Shown: positions 16,752 through 27,954, counted from the first letter of the stretch. The stretch is DNA of 64,000 nucleotides from Desulfovibrio sp. (GCA_022839785.1 JALHJW010000001.1:372001-436000); one strand, 5' to 3'. Program-made: numbers and translations. The notes: a model not told the origin generated them from the letters alone.

Positions 16752-18467
16752 GTGAAGTTTCTGCCCTCCCAGATCGCCTATCTCTTCCAGAGCGGAGCGG
16801 CTCGGCGCAACATGCGCTTCCTGCTCAAGTTCATCGGCATGCTGCTGGTGGTGATCGCGCTCTACAGCGTGGTCTTCCACTTCATCATGGCCCAGGAGGG
16901 ACGGGACCACTCGTGGATCACCGGCTTTTATTGGACGCTCACGGTCATGTCCACGCTCGGCTTCGGCGACATCACCTTCCAGAGCGACCTGGGCCGTCTC
17001 TTCTCCATCGTGGTGCTGCTCTCGGGCATCATCTTCCTGCTGGTCATGCTGCCCTTCACCTTCATCCAGTTCTTCTACGCCCCCTGGCTGGAGGCCCAGG
17101 CCCGCGCCCGCGCCCCCCGCGAACTGCCGCCCGGGACCAGGAACCACGTGATCATCGCGGGCAGCGACCCCACGGCCCTGAACCTGGCGGACAAACTGAC
17201 CCGCTACGGCCATTCCTGCGTGCTGCTCTGCCCGGACGTGCAGCGCACCCTGGAGCTGCACGACCAGGGCTACACGGCCGCGGTGGGCGACCACGACGAC
17301 CCCGAAACATACCGCCGCCTCAGGACCCGACAGGCGGCCATGATCGTGGCCCTGGACAGCGACGTGCGCAACACCAACATCTCCTTCACCGTGCGCGAGG
17401 TGAGCGCGGAGGTGCCCGTGGTCAGCAAGGCGGACCAGGACGAGTCCGTGGATATCCTCTCCCTGGCCGGGAGCACGCACGTCTTCCAGTTCACGCGCCT
17501 GCTCGGCCACGCCCTGGCGCGGCGCGCCCTGGGGGCCAGCGTGCGCTCCGGAATCATCGGCCGCTTCGACAACCTGCTCGTGGCCGAGGCCCCGGTGATG
17601 CGCACCAGCCTAGCGGGACGCACCCTGCGCGAGTCCGGTCTGCGCGGCGCGGTGGGCGTGAACGTGGTGGGCGTGTGGGAGCGCGGGCAGTTCAGGCTGC
17701 CCAGCCCGGACGCGCCCCTGTCCGCCTCCACGGTGCTCGTGCTGGCGGGGTCGGAAGCGCAGATAGAGGCCTTCGAACACTTCGCCGCGGGCGGGCAAGA
17801 CGTCCCGGACGCAGCCGAGGGCTCACCCGTGCTCATCCTGGGCGGCGGACGGGTGGGCAAGGCCGCGGCCGAGCAGCTCGCGGCGCAGGGCATGGCCTAC
17901 CGCATCGTGGAGAAGAACCCCAAGCTCACACAGGACGACGCGCACATCGTGGCCGGGAGCGCGGCGGATCTGGAGGTGCTGGAGCGGGCCGGGATACGCA
18001 CGGCCCCCTCGGTCTTCATCACCACCCACGACGACGACATGAACATCTACCTGACCATCTACTGCCGCAGGTTGCGGCCGGACATCCAGATCATCAGCCG
18101 CGCCACCCTGGACCGCAACATCGGCATCCTGCACACGGCCGGGGCGGACCTCGTGCTGTCGCACGCCTCGCTGGTGGTCAACACCCTGGTCAATCTGCTC
18201 AGCCCGGGCAAGGTGCTGATGCTCACCGAGGGGCTGAACATCTTCCGCGCCCCGCTGCCCAGGGCGCTCGCCGGACAGCCGCTCCTGACGAGCGGCATCC
18301 GCGACGGCACGGGCTGCAGCGTGGTGGCCGTGCGCTCCAGGGACGGGATGGTGGTCAACCCCGACCCGGCCCGCCCCCTGGACAAGGAGGACGAACTCAT
18401 CCTCATCGGCGACTCGGCCGCGGAAAAATGCTTCATGGAGCGCTTCGGCTCCGGCGCGCAGGGCTGA
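16752..18467 (+). CDS. Potassium channel protein with two RCK (TrkA-N/TrkA-C) units
   Basis: 571 aa from GTG 16752, chosen because GAGGAG at 16741 sits at correct distance; an ATG 57 nt upstream has no such site. Two transmembrane helices (about 24-45 and 84-110) surround a pore loop with the K+ selectivity filter T68-L-G-F-G-D73. The cytoplasmic part has two Rossmann-type RCK domains: the first from about 125 (HVIIAGSDPTALNLADKL) and the second from about 350 (PVLILGGGRVGKAAAEQL), each with a TrkA-C-like region after it. Such proteins are ligand-gated K+ channels of the inner membrane. The first nucleotide motif is degenerate (AGSDPTAL), so only the second domain may bind NAD(H) or nucleotide. 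Confidence 0.88.
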   Translation: MKFLPSQIAYLFQSGAARRNMRFLLKFIGMLLVVIALYSVVFHFIMAQEGRDHSWITGFYWTLTVMSTLGFGDITFQSDLGRLFSIVVLLSGIIFLLVMLPFTFIQFFYAPWLEAQARARAPRELPPGTRNHVIIAGSDPTALNLADKLTRYGHSCVLLCPDVQRTLELHDQGYTAAVGDHDDPETYRRLRTRQAAMIVALDSDVRNTNISFTVREVSAEVPVVSKADQDESVDILSLAGSTHVFQFTRLLGHALARRALGASVRSGIIGRFDNLLVAEAPVMRTSLAGRTLRESGLRGAVGVNVVGVWERGQFRLPSPDAPLSASTVLVLAGSEAQIEAFEHFAAGGQDVPDAAEGSPVLILGGGRVGKAAAEQLAAQGMAYRIVEKNPKLTQDDAHIVAGSAADLEVLERAGIRTAPSVFITTHDDDMNIYLTIYCRRLRPDIQIISRATLDRNIGILHTAGADLVLSHASLVVNTLVNLLSPGKVLMLTEGLNIFRAPLPRALAGQPLLTSGIRDGTGCSVVAVRSRDGMVVNPDPARPLDKEDELILIGDSAAEKCFMERFGSGAQG

Positions 18468-18568
18468 CGGGCGGCCGGACTTTGACGCGACCGCATCCGC
18501 CGCGTATGGCTCGACGCGTCGAATCCGCACGGGTTTTCCCCGCAACACGCTGAACCGGTGGGTTTTCC

Positions 18569-19534
18569 ATGCTCCGCACGCCGTTTCGATTCTCCGCGCT
18601 CCTCGTCGCGTGCTGGCTGTGGACGGCGACGCTGCCGGCAACCGTTTGCCGCGCCGAAGACATCGTCTGGCAGGCGACGGCCAAAACCAAGCTCATGGTC
18701 AACAGCCACACCTCCTACGAGTTCGGCAATCCCCTCCCTCCCTACCAGACCCCGCTCAGCCGCCTGGAATTCCCCGTCGACTCCGTCTGGACCGGCGGCG
18801 GGGTGCGCGGACAGCTGAACCGCGTCTCGATCGGCGTTGAATTCCTGACCAGCCTGACCGGCCAGGAGAGCGGCCGTTTCAAGGATTCCGACTGGGATGA
18901 CGACGCCGCGCCAAACACTCTTACAATATACGGCGAGACGGATTGCCGCATGCACCCCAGCTATCAGGTGACAGCGGACATCGACGTCGAGATGGCGGAC
19001 GTGCTCGACCTCCCGGCGGCTGTCGAGTTGCGTCCGGTGCTGGGCTTCCGCTGGCAGCGGTTCTCGTTCGTCGCGCACGACGGCTACCAGTACGAATACG
19101 ATACATCCGGAGCGGTCCTGTCCGTCACTCCGCTGCCGGGCGACGTGCTTTCCTTCAGGCAGGACTGGTTCCAGCCGTTCCTGGGAGTGCGCCTGGGGTA
19201 TGCGTGGGACGATGTCCCTCTCCTGCACCGCCTCAAACTCACCTCGCAGTTCGACTGGGGCTACGCGGTGGGCAAGAACCGCGACCGGCACCTCCTGCGC
19301 GGAAGCCGCCGGACCGACGAAAGCACCGAGGGAGACGTGCGGCACGTCGCGCTGGGGGTGATCCTGGGCCTGACGGAGAATTTCGACCTGGGCGTCGAGG
19401 CCGAATACCTGCGCATCGAAACCACCGGCACGCACACGCTGTATGACAGCTGGGGGTCGAAGCGCTGGAGCCACGGCGTGCGGGCATGGTCGGAACAGAC
19501 CTCCTGCACCCTTGATCTGACCTACCGTTTCTGA
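18569..19534 (+). CDS. Omptin-like outer-membrane protease (probable)
   Basis: 321 aa with a signal peptide (hydrophobic stretch about 9-25, cut near CRAED) and a C-terminal TLDLTYRF ending in Phe as in beta-barrel proteins. Several omptin landmarks appear in order: SRLEFP near 64-69, D106-S-D108-W (OmpT D83/D85 in a DxDW context), a GYQYEY strand, and D239-R-H241 at the place of the OmpT D210/H212 catalytic pair. The size is close to OmpT (about 317 aa). Omptins cut between basic residues at the cell surface and need LPS. The assignment rests on motif order rather than on global similarity, so an inactive barrel of the same fold remains possible. ATG 18569 precedes the signal peptide directly. 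Confidence 0.62.
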   Translation: MLRTPFRFSALLVACWLWTATLPATVCRAEDIVWQATAKTKLMVNSHTSYEFGNPLPPYQTPLSRLEFPVDSVWTGGGVRGQLNRVSIGVEFLTSLTGQESGRFKDSDWDDDAAPNTLTIYGETDCRMHPSYQVTADIDVEMADVLDLPAAVELRPVLGFRWQRFSFVAHDGYQYEYDTSGAVLSVTPLPGDVLSFRQDWFQPFLGVRLGYAWDDVPLLHRLKLTSQFDWGYAVGKNRDRHLLRGSRRTDESTEGDVRHVALGVILGLTENFDLGVEAEYLRIETTGTHTLYDSWGSKRWSHGVRAWSEQTSCTLDLTYRF

Positions 19535-19556
19535 ACGCCACGGCCGGGAAAGACGG

Positions 19557-19590
19557 AAAAGGGGTTGCGGCCCATCTGGACCGCAACCCC
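19557..19590 (-). terminator. Intrinsic terminator of tRNA-Arg
   Basis: A perfect 10-bp stem (GGGGTTGCGG / CCGCAACCCC, 19561-19590) with a 10-nt loop, followed on the minus strand by TTTT (19560-19557). It lies 9 nt after the tRNA 3' end and also close to the stop of the convergent omptin-like gene. Confidence 0.75.
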
Positions 19591-19599
19591 TTGAAATCG

Positions 19600-19676
<77 letters not shown>

Positions 19677-19687
19677 GAAGGGAAGCA

Positions 19688-19716
19688 CTTCTATGGCCTG
19701 GGGGCCGGGATGTCAA
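19688..19716 (-). promoter_or_regulatory. Promoter of tRNA-Arg
   Basis: On the minus strand TTGACA (19716-19711) and TAGAAG (19693-19688) are separated by 17 nt, placing the start a few bases before the mature tRNA 5' end at 19676. The perfect -35 is convincing; the -10 is moderate. Confidence 0.6.
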
Positions 19717-19810
19717 GCCGCGCCCGGCGGGCGCACGCGCGGCGCGCTTGGCAAGACGCGCGGCCTGTGGCACAGACAGGCGTTCCACAGCATACCCGGA
19801 GCCCCGCGCC

Positions 19811-20446
19811 ATGTACATCCCCCCCATCCATCCGCGTCCGGACGACGCGCTCCTGCTGCGCGGCCTCAAGCGCCTCGCGCGCGGGGCCTTCCACCTGCCC
19901 GTGCGGCTGCGCATGGAGATGGACCAGGACCTGCCCTGGCTGGCGGACGGGGCCATCGCCGAAATCGAGCGTTTTCTTCGCCCCCGCATGCGCGTCTTCG
20001 AGTGGGGGGCGGGCCGCAGCACGGTCTTCTTCGCACGGCGCTGCGCAGCGGTCACGACCATCGAGCACAAGGCCAAGTGGCTCCGCCGGGTGGCTGCCCG
20101 CCTTGCGGAACTGGGGCTGTGCAACGTGGATTTGCGCCTCGCGCCCATGCAGGAATCCCCGGCCGCCGGGCAGACCCAGCGCGTGCGGCCCGAGTTCGCG
20201 GCCTACGCCGGCGAGGTGCTCGCATTTCCCGAAAGCGCCTTCGACCTCGTCTGCATCGACGGCCGGGCCCGCGTGGACTGCGCCGTGAACGCCCTGCCCC
20301 GCCTCGCGCCCGGCGGCCTGCTCGTGCTCGACAACAGCGAGTGGCCCAAATACGACCCCATCCGGAAGATGACCCGGGGCTGGTTCGCCCGCGCCTTCGC
20401 CAACGGCGTGTGGGAGACGACGATCTTCCGCAAGCCCGTTTCCTGA
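19811..20446 (+). CDS. SAM-dependent methyltransferase-like protein
   Basis: 211 aa from ATG 19811 (CCGGAG upstream); the open frame extends 63 nt further but starts inside the tRNA promoter region. A Rossmann motif I is clear in RVFEWGAGRSTVFFARR, with motif II-like VTTIEHKAKWL, a motif IV-like FDLVCIDGRAR, and a late LVLDNSEWPKYD. These fit class I methyltransferase-fold proteins, including those that act on glycans or small molecules. No substrate can be named. It is cytoplasmic, and its end is 40 nt from the UbiX gene, with which it may be co-transcribed. Confidence 0.7.
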   Translation: MYIPPIHPRPDDALLLRGLKRLARGAFHLPVRLRMEMDQDLPWLADGAIAEIERFLRPRMRVFEWGAGRSTVFFARRCAAVTTIEHKAKWLRRVAARLAELGLCNVDLRLAPMQESPAAGQTQRVRPEFAAYAGEVLAFPESAFDLVCIDGRARVDCAVNALPRLAPGGLLVLDNSEWPKYDPIRKMTRGWFARAFANGVWETTIFRKPVS

Positions 20447-20486
20447 ATCCTTTTTTTCGCGTACACAAACGCCTGAAGGAGCCTTC

Positions 20487-21080
20487 ATGGTTGAGCAGCG
20501 CACCATTCTCCTCGCCGTGAGCGGAGCCAGCGGCATGCCCTATGCCGTGCGCCTGGCCGAGGTCCTGGGCGGGCGGGCGGACGTCGCCCTGCACGTCATC
20601 GTCTCGGACGCGGCGCGGCGCGTGCTCGAACTGGAGCAGCCCGGCGGCGCGGCGGCCATCGAGGCGGCGGCCCACGCCCTTCACGCCGAGAACGACTTCT
20701 CCGCCCCCCCGGCCAGCGGCTCCTGGCCGCACCACGGCATGATCGTCTGCCCCTGCTCCATGAAAACCCTGGCGGCCATCGCCACGGGCCTGGGCTCGAA
20801 CCTCATCCACCGCGCCGCGGACGTCTCCCTCAAGGAACGGCGCACGCTGGTCCTGATGACGCGGGAGACGCCGCTCTCCCTGATCCACATCGAGAACATG
20901 GCCGCGGCCACGCGGGCCGGGGCCGTGATCATGCCCGCCTGCCCCGGCTTCTATGCGGGCGAGCCGTCGCTGCGGGGCCTCGTGGACTTCATGGTCGCGC
21001 GCGCCCTGGACCGGCTCGGCCTGGCCCAGGACCTGCTGCGGCCCTGGAACGGCGGGCAGCCCGCGCAACAGGACACGTAA
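20487..21080 (+). CDS. ubiX: UbiX family flavin prenyltransferase
   Basis: 197 aa, normal for the family. The N-terminal LLAVSGASGMPYAVRLAEVL and the block IVCPCSMKTLAAIATGLGSNLIHRAADVSLKERRTLVLMTRETPLS are diagnostic, as is the late MPACPGFY. UbiX joins a dimethylallyl group to reduced FMN, making the prenyl-FMN cofactor needed by UbiD decarboxylases. The only visible partner is the UbiD protein at 2866-4710, some 16 kb away; in the futalosine menaquinone pathway the pair corresponds to MqnM/MqnL. It ends 11 nt before a UPF0173 hydrolase gene, implying co-transcription. Confidence 0.92.
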   Translation: MVEQRTILLAVSGASGMPYAVRLAEVLGGRADVALHVIVSDAARRVLELEQPGGAAAIEAAAHALHAENDFSAPPASGSWPHHGMIVCPCSMKTLAAIATGLGSNLIHRAADVSLKERRTLVLMTRETPLSLIHIENMAAATRAGAVIMPACPGFYAGEPSLRGLVDFMVARALDRLGLAQDLLRPWNGGQPAQQDT

Positions 21081-21091
21081 AGGAGGACGCC

Positions 21092-21814
21092 ATGCCGAGC
21101 ACCCTGACCTGGAACGGCCACTCCAACTTCCGCCTCGCCTGCCCCGAGGCGCGAATCCTCATCGACCCCTTTTTCGAGGGCAACCCCAACGCCCCGGGCA
21201 GCGCGGCCCAGGCCGGCCCCACGGACATCGTCTGCGTGACCCACGACCACGACGACCATGTGGGCTCGGCCCTGGACATCTGCCGCGCCACGGGCGCGCA
21301 GCTCGTGGCCATGTTCGACGTGTGCATGACCCTGCAGGCCAAGGGCCTGCCCGGCGAACAGGCCGTGGGCATGAACATCGGCGGCACGGTAACGATCAGG
21401 GGCTGCCGCATCAAGATGGTTCAGGCCATGCACTCCTCCAGGAGCGGCGCGTCGGCGGGCTTCATCATCACCCTGCCGGACGGCCTGCGCGTCTACCACT
21501 CGGGCGACACCGGCCTGTTCGCCTCCATGGAGCTGTTCCGCCTCTTCGACCCCATCCATGTGGCGCTCCTGCCCATCGACGGCCGCTTCAACATGGACGC
21601 GCGCGAGGCCGCCTACGCCTGCAAGCTGCTCCGCCCGGCCCAGGTGACGCCCATGCACTGGGGCACCTTCCCCATCCTGGCCCAGAGCACGGAGGAGTTC
21701 GGCCGCCACCTGGAAACGCTGGCCCCGGACACCCGCCTTGTGCTGCTCGCGCCGGGCGAAAGCGTGACCCTGCCCGCTCCGCCCCCGCCCGACGAGTGCG
21801 GCTGCGACGAATAG
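21092..21814 (+). CDS. UPF0173-type metal-dependent hydrolase (MBL fold)
   Basis: 240 aa with a strong AAAGGAGG site before ATG 21092. The family pattern is clear: LTWNGHSNFRL start, DPFFEGNP, HDHDDH (HxHxDH metal site), a histidine in QAMHSS, VYHSGDTGLF and a late MHWGTFP. These proteins belong to the UlaG/UPF0173 group of the beta-lactamase fold and bind one or two metal ions; physiological substrates are mostly unknown. The C-terminus ends in a proline-rich and Cys-containing tail (DECGCDE), which is unusual. It follows the UbiX gene closely. Confidence 0.85.
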   Translation: MPSTLTWNGHSNFRLACPEARILIDPFFEGNPNAPGSAAQAGPTDIVCVTHDHDDHVGSALDICRATGAQLVAMFDVCMTLQAKGLPGEQAVGMNIGGTVTIRGCRIKMVQAMHSSRSGASAGFIITLPDGLRVYHSGDTGLFASMELFRLFDPIHVALLPIDGRFNMDAREAAYACKLLRPAQVTPMHWGTFPILAQSTEEFGRHLETLAPDTRLVLLAPGESVTLPAPPPPDECGCDE

Positions 21815-21862
21815 CCCGGTCTCCGGCGCGCCGTCCCCGCGCGGGCGGCGTCCGCCGGAGGG

Positions 21863-22318
21863 TCAACTCTTCACGGTGCCGTCCATGAGCAGGTGCGAGA
21901 CGTAGCCGCCCACGGCGGCCAGGTAGTGGGGCGCGAAGCCTTGCCAGTCCGCGCCGAAGAGGTAGGGCGGCAGGAGCAGCAGGGGCAGGGGCACGGCCAG
22001 GGAGGCCCACCAGGTGTGGGTCCAGCCGCGGTGGCGGCCGATGGCCGGAAGCATGGCGAAGAGGCCGAGCAGCGCGGCCCAGACGTAGCGCTCCGTGGCG
22101 ATGAGCCCGACGTCCAGGATGAAGAGCCCGGAATAGAAAAGGTGCTGGCCGCGCGAGTCCGTGTCCACATCCGGAAAGAGCGCGGCCAGGGCGGCTATGG
22201 CCAGGAGCACGGCGGCCTTCTCCCAGCCGGGACGGTAGAGCCCCACCCAGAAGAGGAAGGCCAGGCCGCCCGCGGCTAGGACAACGCCGCCCGCGAGATG
22301 GGTGCGGTAGCCCGGCAT
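21863..22318 (-). CDS. YdjM-like membrane-bound metal-dependent hydrolase
   Basis: 151 aa, an integral membrane protein with about four hydrophobic segments. It starts with PGYRTHLAGG, has the acidic LFPDVDTDS turn near 48-56, GRHRGWTHTWW near 95 and VSHLLMDG near the end. These His/Asp motifs mark the DUF457/YdjM family of predicted membrane metallohydrolases, related in pattern to inner-membrane phospholipase-like proteins. Activity is not demonstrated for most members. It starts 12 nt after the metG stop and is probably the last gene of a ricT-metG-ydjM transcript. Confidence 0.75.
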   Translation of the reverse strand: MPGYRTHLAGGVVLAAGGLAFLFWVGLYRPGWEKAAVLLAIAALAALFPDVDTDSRGQHLFYSGLFILDVGLIATERYVWAALLGLFAMLPAIGRHRGWTHTWWASLAVPLPLLLLPPYLFGADWQGFAPHYLAAVGGYVSHLLMDGTVKS

Positions 22319-22330
22319 GCGCGCCCCGGA

Positions 22331-24280
<1,950 letters not shown>

Positions 24281-24344
24281 GGATGCTCCTCGGCTCTCGC
24301 CGGATTGGATATGCGGTGGCCTCGCGGACAGCGCGGCCGTTCGT

Positions 24345-25601
24345 TCAGGATTCGGACTTGGCTCCGCCGTCCGGACGGCGGCCGCCCCTGCGGCGCGGCC
24401 TGCGGCCCCTGCCGCCGCGTCCCTGGCTCCGGCCCTGGCCCTCCCCGGCCGGGCGTTCCGGACGCAGCTCCCCGCCTTCCTCGGCCGGGGCCGCTTCGGA
24501 GGCGGGAGTCCCGGCCGCGGGCGCGCCGGACTCCTCCGGCGCGCCGGTCCCGCCGGGCATACCGGCGGCGGACGCATCAGGGGCGGACGCCTCGGCGGCC
24601 TCCGGCGTATCGGCGGCTCCCGTCGCCGCAAGAGCCCCGGATGGCCCGGAGGCCTCAAACGTTCCGGACGCTTCGGAAACGCCGGGCGCGCCGCCTGCCC
24701 GGCGGCCGCCATGCGCTCCGCCCGCGCCGCGTCCCCCCCCGGCGGCCGGGTCGCCCCGGCGCGGCGTCTCCGCCTCGACGGGCGCGCTCCCCTCGACGCC
24801 GGAGACGACCTCCAGCCACTCGTCCAGGGAGAACTCCCGCTCCTCGTTCTGCTCGGTGAGCACGGTCAGGGTTTCGCGGAAGAAATTGGAGCGCAGCACC
24901 TTGACGCTGCCTATTGCGGTACGCACGCGGCGGCCGATGCGCGGGCAGCGGCGCTGGAACTCCTCGTAGTTGTGCTGCTCGTAGCCCAGGCAGCAGAGCA
25001 GGCGGCCGCAGATGCCCGAAATCTTGGTCGGATTGAGGAAAAGGTTCTGCTCCTTGGCCATCTTGATGGTCACGGGGTCGAATTTGCGCAGAAAACGGCG
25101 GCAGCAGCAGAGCTGGCCGCAGTTGCCCACCGCGCCGATCATCTGCGTCTCGTGGCGCACGCCGATCTGCCGCAGCTCGATGCGGGTGCGGTACTCGCGC
25201 ACGAGATCCTTGACCAGTTCGCGAAAATCCACCCGGCCAGGCGCGGTGAAGTAGAAGATGATCTTGCTCTTGTCGAAAAAGACCTCGACCTCGACCAGCT
25301 TCATGTCCAGGCCGCGTTCGTTGATGCGCGTCCGGCAGAAACGGTGCGCCTGGCGGGCCAGGGCGTCGTTCTCCTCCTGTTGAGCGAAGTCGGCGTCCGT
25401 GCCCGGGGCCACGATGGGCTTGACCTGGTCGGCAGAAACGCCCTGCGGCAACTCGTCGTGCAGCGAGAAGACGCGGCCCAGCCCCCGCCCCTGGTCGGTC
25501 TCGACCACGGCCCAGTCGCCCGGCGCAAGCTCGTGGCCCGCGCTGTCGAAATAGTAGACCTGCCCGTAATCCTTGAATTTGATCCCGACCGTGCGGTTCA
25601 T
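24345..25601 (-). CDS. ricT: PSP1/RicT-family protein with long low-complexity C-terminal tail
   Basis: 418 aa from ATG 25601 (AAGG upstream). Residues 1-290 form the PSP1 domain: MNRTVGIKFKDYGQVYYF, FYFTAPGRVDFRELVKDL, MIGAVGNCGQLCCCRRFL and GICGRLLCCLGYE. The cysteine clusters can hold an Fe-S cluster; in Bacillus RicT (YaaT) works with RicA/RicF in RNase Y specificity and carries Fe-S. The last roughly 125 residues are rich in Ala, Gly, Pro and Glu and end in an Arg/Gly-rich tail (GRGGRGRRPRRRGGRRPDGG) like RNA-binding RGG regions. That tail is absent from ordinary RicT. It is the first gene of a likely ricT-metG-ydjM unit. Confidence 0.88.
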   Translation of the reverse strand: MNRTVGIKFKDYGQVYYFDSAGHELAPGDWAVVETDQGRGLGRVFSLHDELPQGVSADQVKPIVAPGTDADFAQQEENDALARQAHRFCRTRINERGLDMKLVEVEVFFDKSKIIFYFTAPGRVDFRELVKDLVREYRTRIELRQIGVRHETQMIGAVGNCGQLCCCRRFLRKFDPVTIKMAKEQNLFLNPTKISGICGRLLCCLGYEQHNYEEFQRRCPRIGRRVRTAIGSVKVLRSNFFRETLTVLTEQNEEREFSLDEWLEVVSGVEGSAPVEAETPRRGDPAAGGGRGAGGAHGGRRAGGAPGVSEASGTFEASGPSGALAATGAADTPEAAEASAPDASAAGMPGGTGAPEESGAPAAGTPASEAAPAEEGGELRPERPAGEGQGRSQGRGGRGRRPRRRGGRRPDGGAKSES

Positions 25602-25815
25602 CGAGCATCCTTGCGGCGGTGTCGTCCCGGTCTGGCCGGAACGCAAGGGCGTTACCTTAGCCAAAACACCGAAAAACTTCAATTCGCGCCACCCGGGGCG
25701 GCTCCTTGCTTTTCCGCCCTGCGGACTGTACACGCAAAACGATTCTCCGTCAGACGTTCCCCGGTCCGCGGCCTGGGCTTGGCCATTGCGCCGCACGCAT
25801 TTCGAGGCACGAACG

Positions 25816-27954
25816 ATGTTCAGGCACGCCCGGCCGCTGCTGCCCAGGACCTTCTGGCGCTTCTTCCTGCCCACGCTCTGCGTGGTCGCCGCGGCCTTCG
25901 TGGCGGCCACGGCGATCACGTATTTCACCGGCCTCTCCATCTTCACCGCCAACCACGCCAGAAGCGCGGGCGCCCTGCTCGCCAGCGCCGCCTCCGGCTA
26001 CCGCCACGCCGTCTCGGACATCGACGAGTTCCGCAGGCACCACCTCGCGCTGCAGCGCGCCAAGCTGCGCGAGGCCCTCTCCGACGTCGCCGCCGTCTGC
26101 TCCCTGTACAGGGGACTGGCCGCCTCCGGCCGCCTGGGCGACGACGAGGCGCAGCGCCTCGCCCTGGCCTGGCTGCGCGCCTCTCCCGCAAGCGGCCAGA
26201 GCGAGCCCGCCATCCTGGCCGCCGCGCCGGACGGCAACGGCGGCTACCGCCTCCTGGCCGTCAACCGCCCCATGGCGGACGCCCCGTCCCAGCTCCTGCG
26301 CGATCTGGAGGCCGCGCGCGCGGCGGCGTCCGGAGACGGCCTGGCCGAACCGCCCTTCCTCTTCGCCACCTCCGTCTTCTCCGAACGCACGGGCATGAGT
26401 CCGCACCTGGCCACGGCCGTGCGTTTCGAACCGTGGAACTGGCTCCTTGTCGCGGGTCTCTCCATGAACGCCTACAAGCTCGCCGTGGCGGAAAAGGAAA
26501 GCGCCGCGCTGCGCGGTTTCGGCGCGTACCTCGTGCAGGTCGCCTCGGACATGGGAGGAGAGCTGGTCGTCTTCGGCGAGCAGTGCGAGGTGGCGGCGAC
26601 CTCGGCCCCGGCCATGGAGCACCACAGGCTCGGCGGCGTCTGGACGGACAGGTGCCGGGCCATGATCGCCGCAGCCGGAAAGAACGGGGAGGACCGGCAA
26701 CCCGCCCAGGGCAGCCTCGCCCAACCCGCGAACAAAGGCCCCCGGGAGGTCTTCTGGAGCATGCGCATCCCGGGCGAGAGCCTGTACGCAGGTTTCGTCA
26801 TCCCCGGCTCCCTCCTGGCCGCCTCGGCCAGGGAGTTCGTGGATACCCTGGTCATCACCGGTCTGAGCGCCGTGGTGGTGCTCGGTCTGGCCCTGACCCT
26901 GCTCCTGGCAGGGCTGCTCGGCCCGGTCACGGCCCTGACCGACGCCTACCGCCGGGTCATGTCCGGCGACTTCACCGTGCGGGCCGACGAGAACATTCCC
27001 GGCGAGATCGGCGACCTGTGCCGTCAGTTCAACGCCATGGCCCGCTCGCTGCAAGAGCTGCTGCAGACCGAACAATTGCGGCAGGTGGAGTTGGACGAAG
27101 TCAACAAGACCCTGGAGAACCAGGTCCGGCTGCGCACCGAGGCCCTGGCCAACAAGGCCAGGGAGCTTGAGGAGGCCAACCGGCGGCTGCAGGAAATGGA
27201 CCTGCTCAAGACCAACTTCCTGCAGAACGTCTCGCACGAACTGCGCACTCCGCTGACCGCGGTGCTCGGCTTCGCCAAGCTCATCCACAAGGATTTCCAG
27301 AAACACTTCGCCGCCTTCGCCAAGGACGACCTGAACCTTTTCGAACGCAGCGGACGGCTGCTCCGGAACCTCGAAATCATCATCAGCGAAGGCGAGCGTC
27401 TGACCCGTCTGATCAACGACGTCCTCGACCTCGCCAAGATCGAATCCGGCCGCATGGACTGGAACGACGAGACCGTCGACATGAGTCCCCTGCTCCTGTC
27501 CGTCGCCGAAACCTTCCGTTCCCGTTCGGTGGAGTCCGGGGTGGAGCTGAACGTCCAGGTTCCGGACGGCCTGCCCCGGGTCGTGGCCGACCGCGACAGG
27601 TTCACCCAGGTCATGATCAACCTCCTGGACAACGCCTTCAAGTTCACCGCCGCCGGCGAGGTGCGGCTGCAGGCCCGGGAACGGGACGGCCAGCTGTGCG
27701 TGGAGGTGGGCGACACCGGCATGGGCATCGCGGCCGACGAACTGGCCAAGGTCTTCGACAAGTTCCACCAGACCTCGCGCCGCGACACCCTGCGTGACAA
27801 GCCGCCCGGCACCGGCCTGGGGCTGGCCATCTGCCGCCAGATCGTGCTGCGCTACGGGGGCCGGATCAGCGCGGCATCCCGCCCGGGCGAGGGGACGACC
27901 ATCAGTGTGGTCCTGCCCGCCGCGCGCCTTGCCCCACAGGCGGAAGAGGCGTGA
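25816..27954 (+). CDS. Membrane sensor histidine kinase with HAMP domain
   Basis: 712 aa from ATG 25816 (GAGG upstream); the open frame upstream is non-coding. A first transmembrane helix (about 17-42), a large periplasmic region of about 310 residues, a second helix (about 350-375, VVVLGLALTLLLAGLLG), HAMP (about 370-425), a coiled coil, HisKA with H474 in NVSHELRTPLTAVLGF, and HATPase_c (NLLDNAFKFT, DTGMGIA, GTGLGLAI) are all visible. The ligand is unknown. A single-domain receiver gene and a GAF/HD-GYP gene follow on the same strand, suggesting a pathway ending in cyclic-di-GMP hydrolysis. Confidence 0.87.
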   Translation: MFRHARPLLPRTFWRFFLPTLCVVAAAFVAATAITYFTGLSIFTANHARSAGALLASAASGYRHAVSDIDEFRRHHLALQRAKLREALSDVAAVCSLYRGLAASGRLGDDEAQRLALAWLRASPASGQSEPAILAAAPDGNGGYRLLAVNRPMADAPSQLLRDLEAARAAASGDGLAEPPFLFATSVFSERTGMSPHLATAVRFEPWNWLLVAGLSMNAYKLAVAEKESAALRGFGAYLVQVASDMGGELVVFGEQCEVAATSAPAMEHHRLGGVWTDRCRAMIAAAGKNGEDRQPAQGSLAQPANKGPREVFWSMRIPGESLYAGFVIPGSLLAASAREFVDTLVITGLSAVVVLGLALTLLLAGLLGPVTALTDAYRRVMSGDFTVRADENIPGEIGDLCRQFNAMARSLQELLQTEQLRQVELDEVNKTLENQVRLRTEALANKARELEEANRRLQEMDLLKTNFLQNVSHELRTPLTAVLGFAKLIHKDFQKHFAAFAKDDLNLFERSGRLLRNLEIIISEGERLTRLINDVLDLAKIESGRMDWNDETVDMSPLLLSVAETFRSRSVESGVELNVQVPDGLPRVVADRDRFTQVMINLLDNAFKFTAAGEVRLQARERDGQLCVEVGDTGMGIAADELAKVFDKFHQTSRRDTLRDKPPGTGLGLAICRQIVLRYGGRISAASRPGEGTTISVVLPAARLAPQAEEA

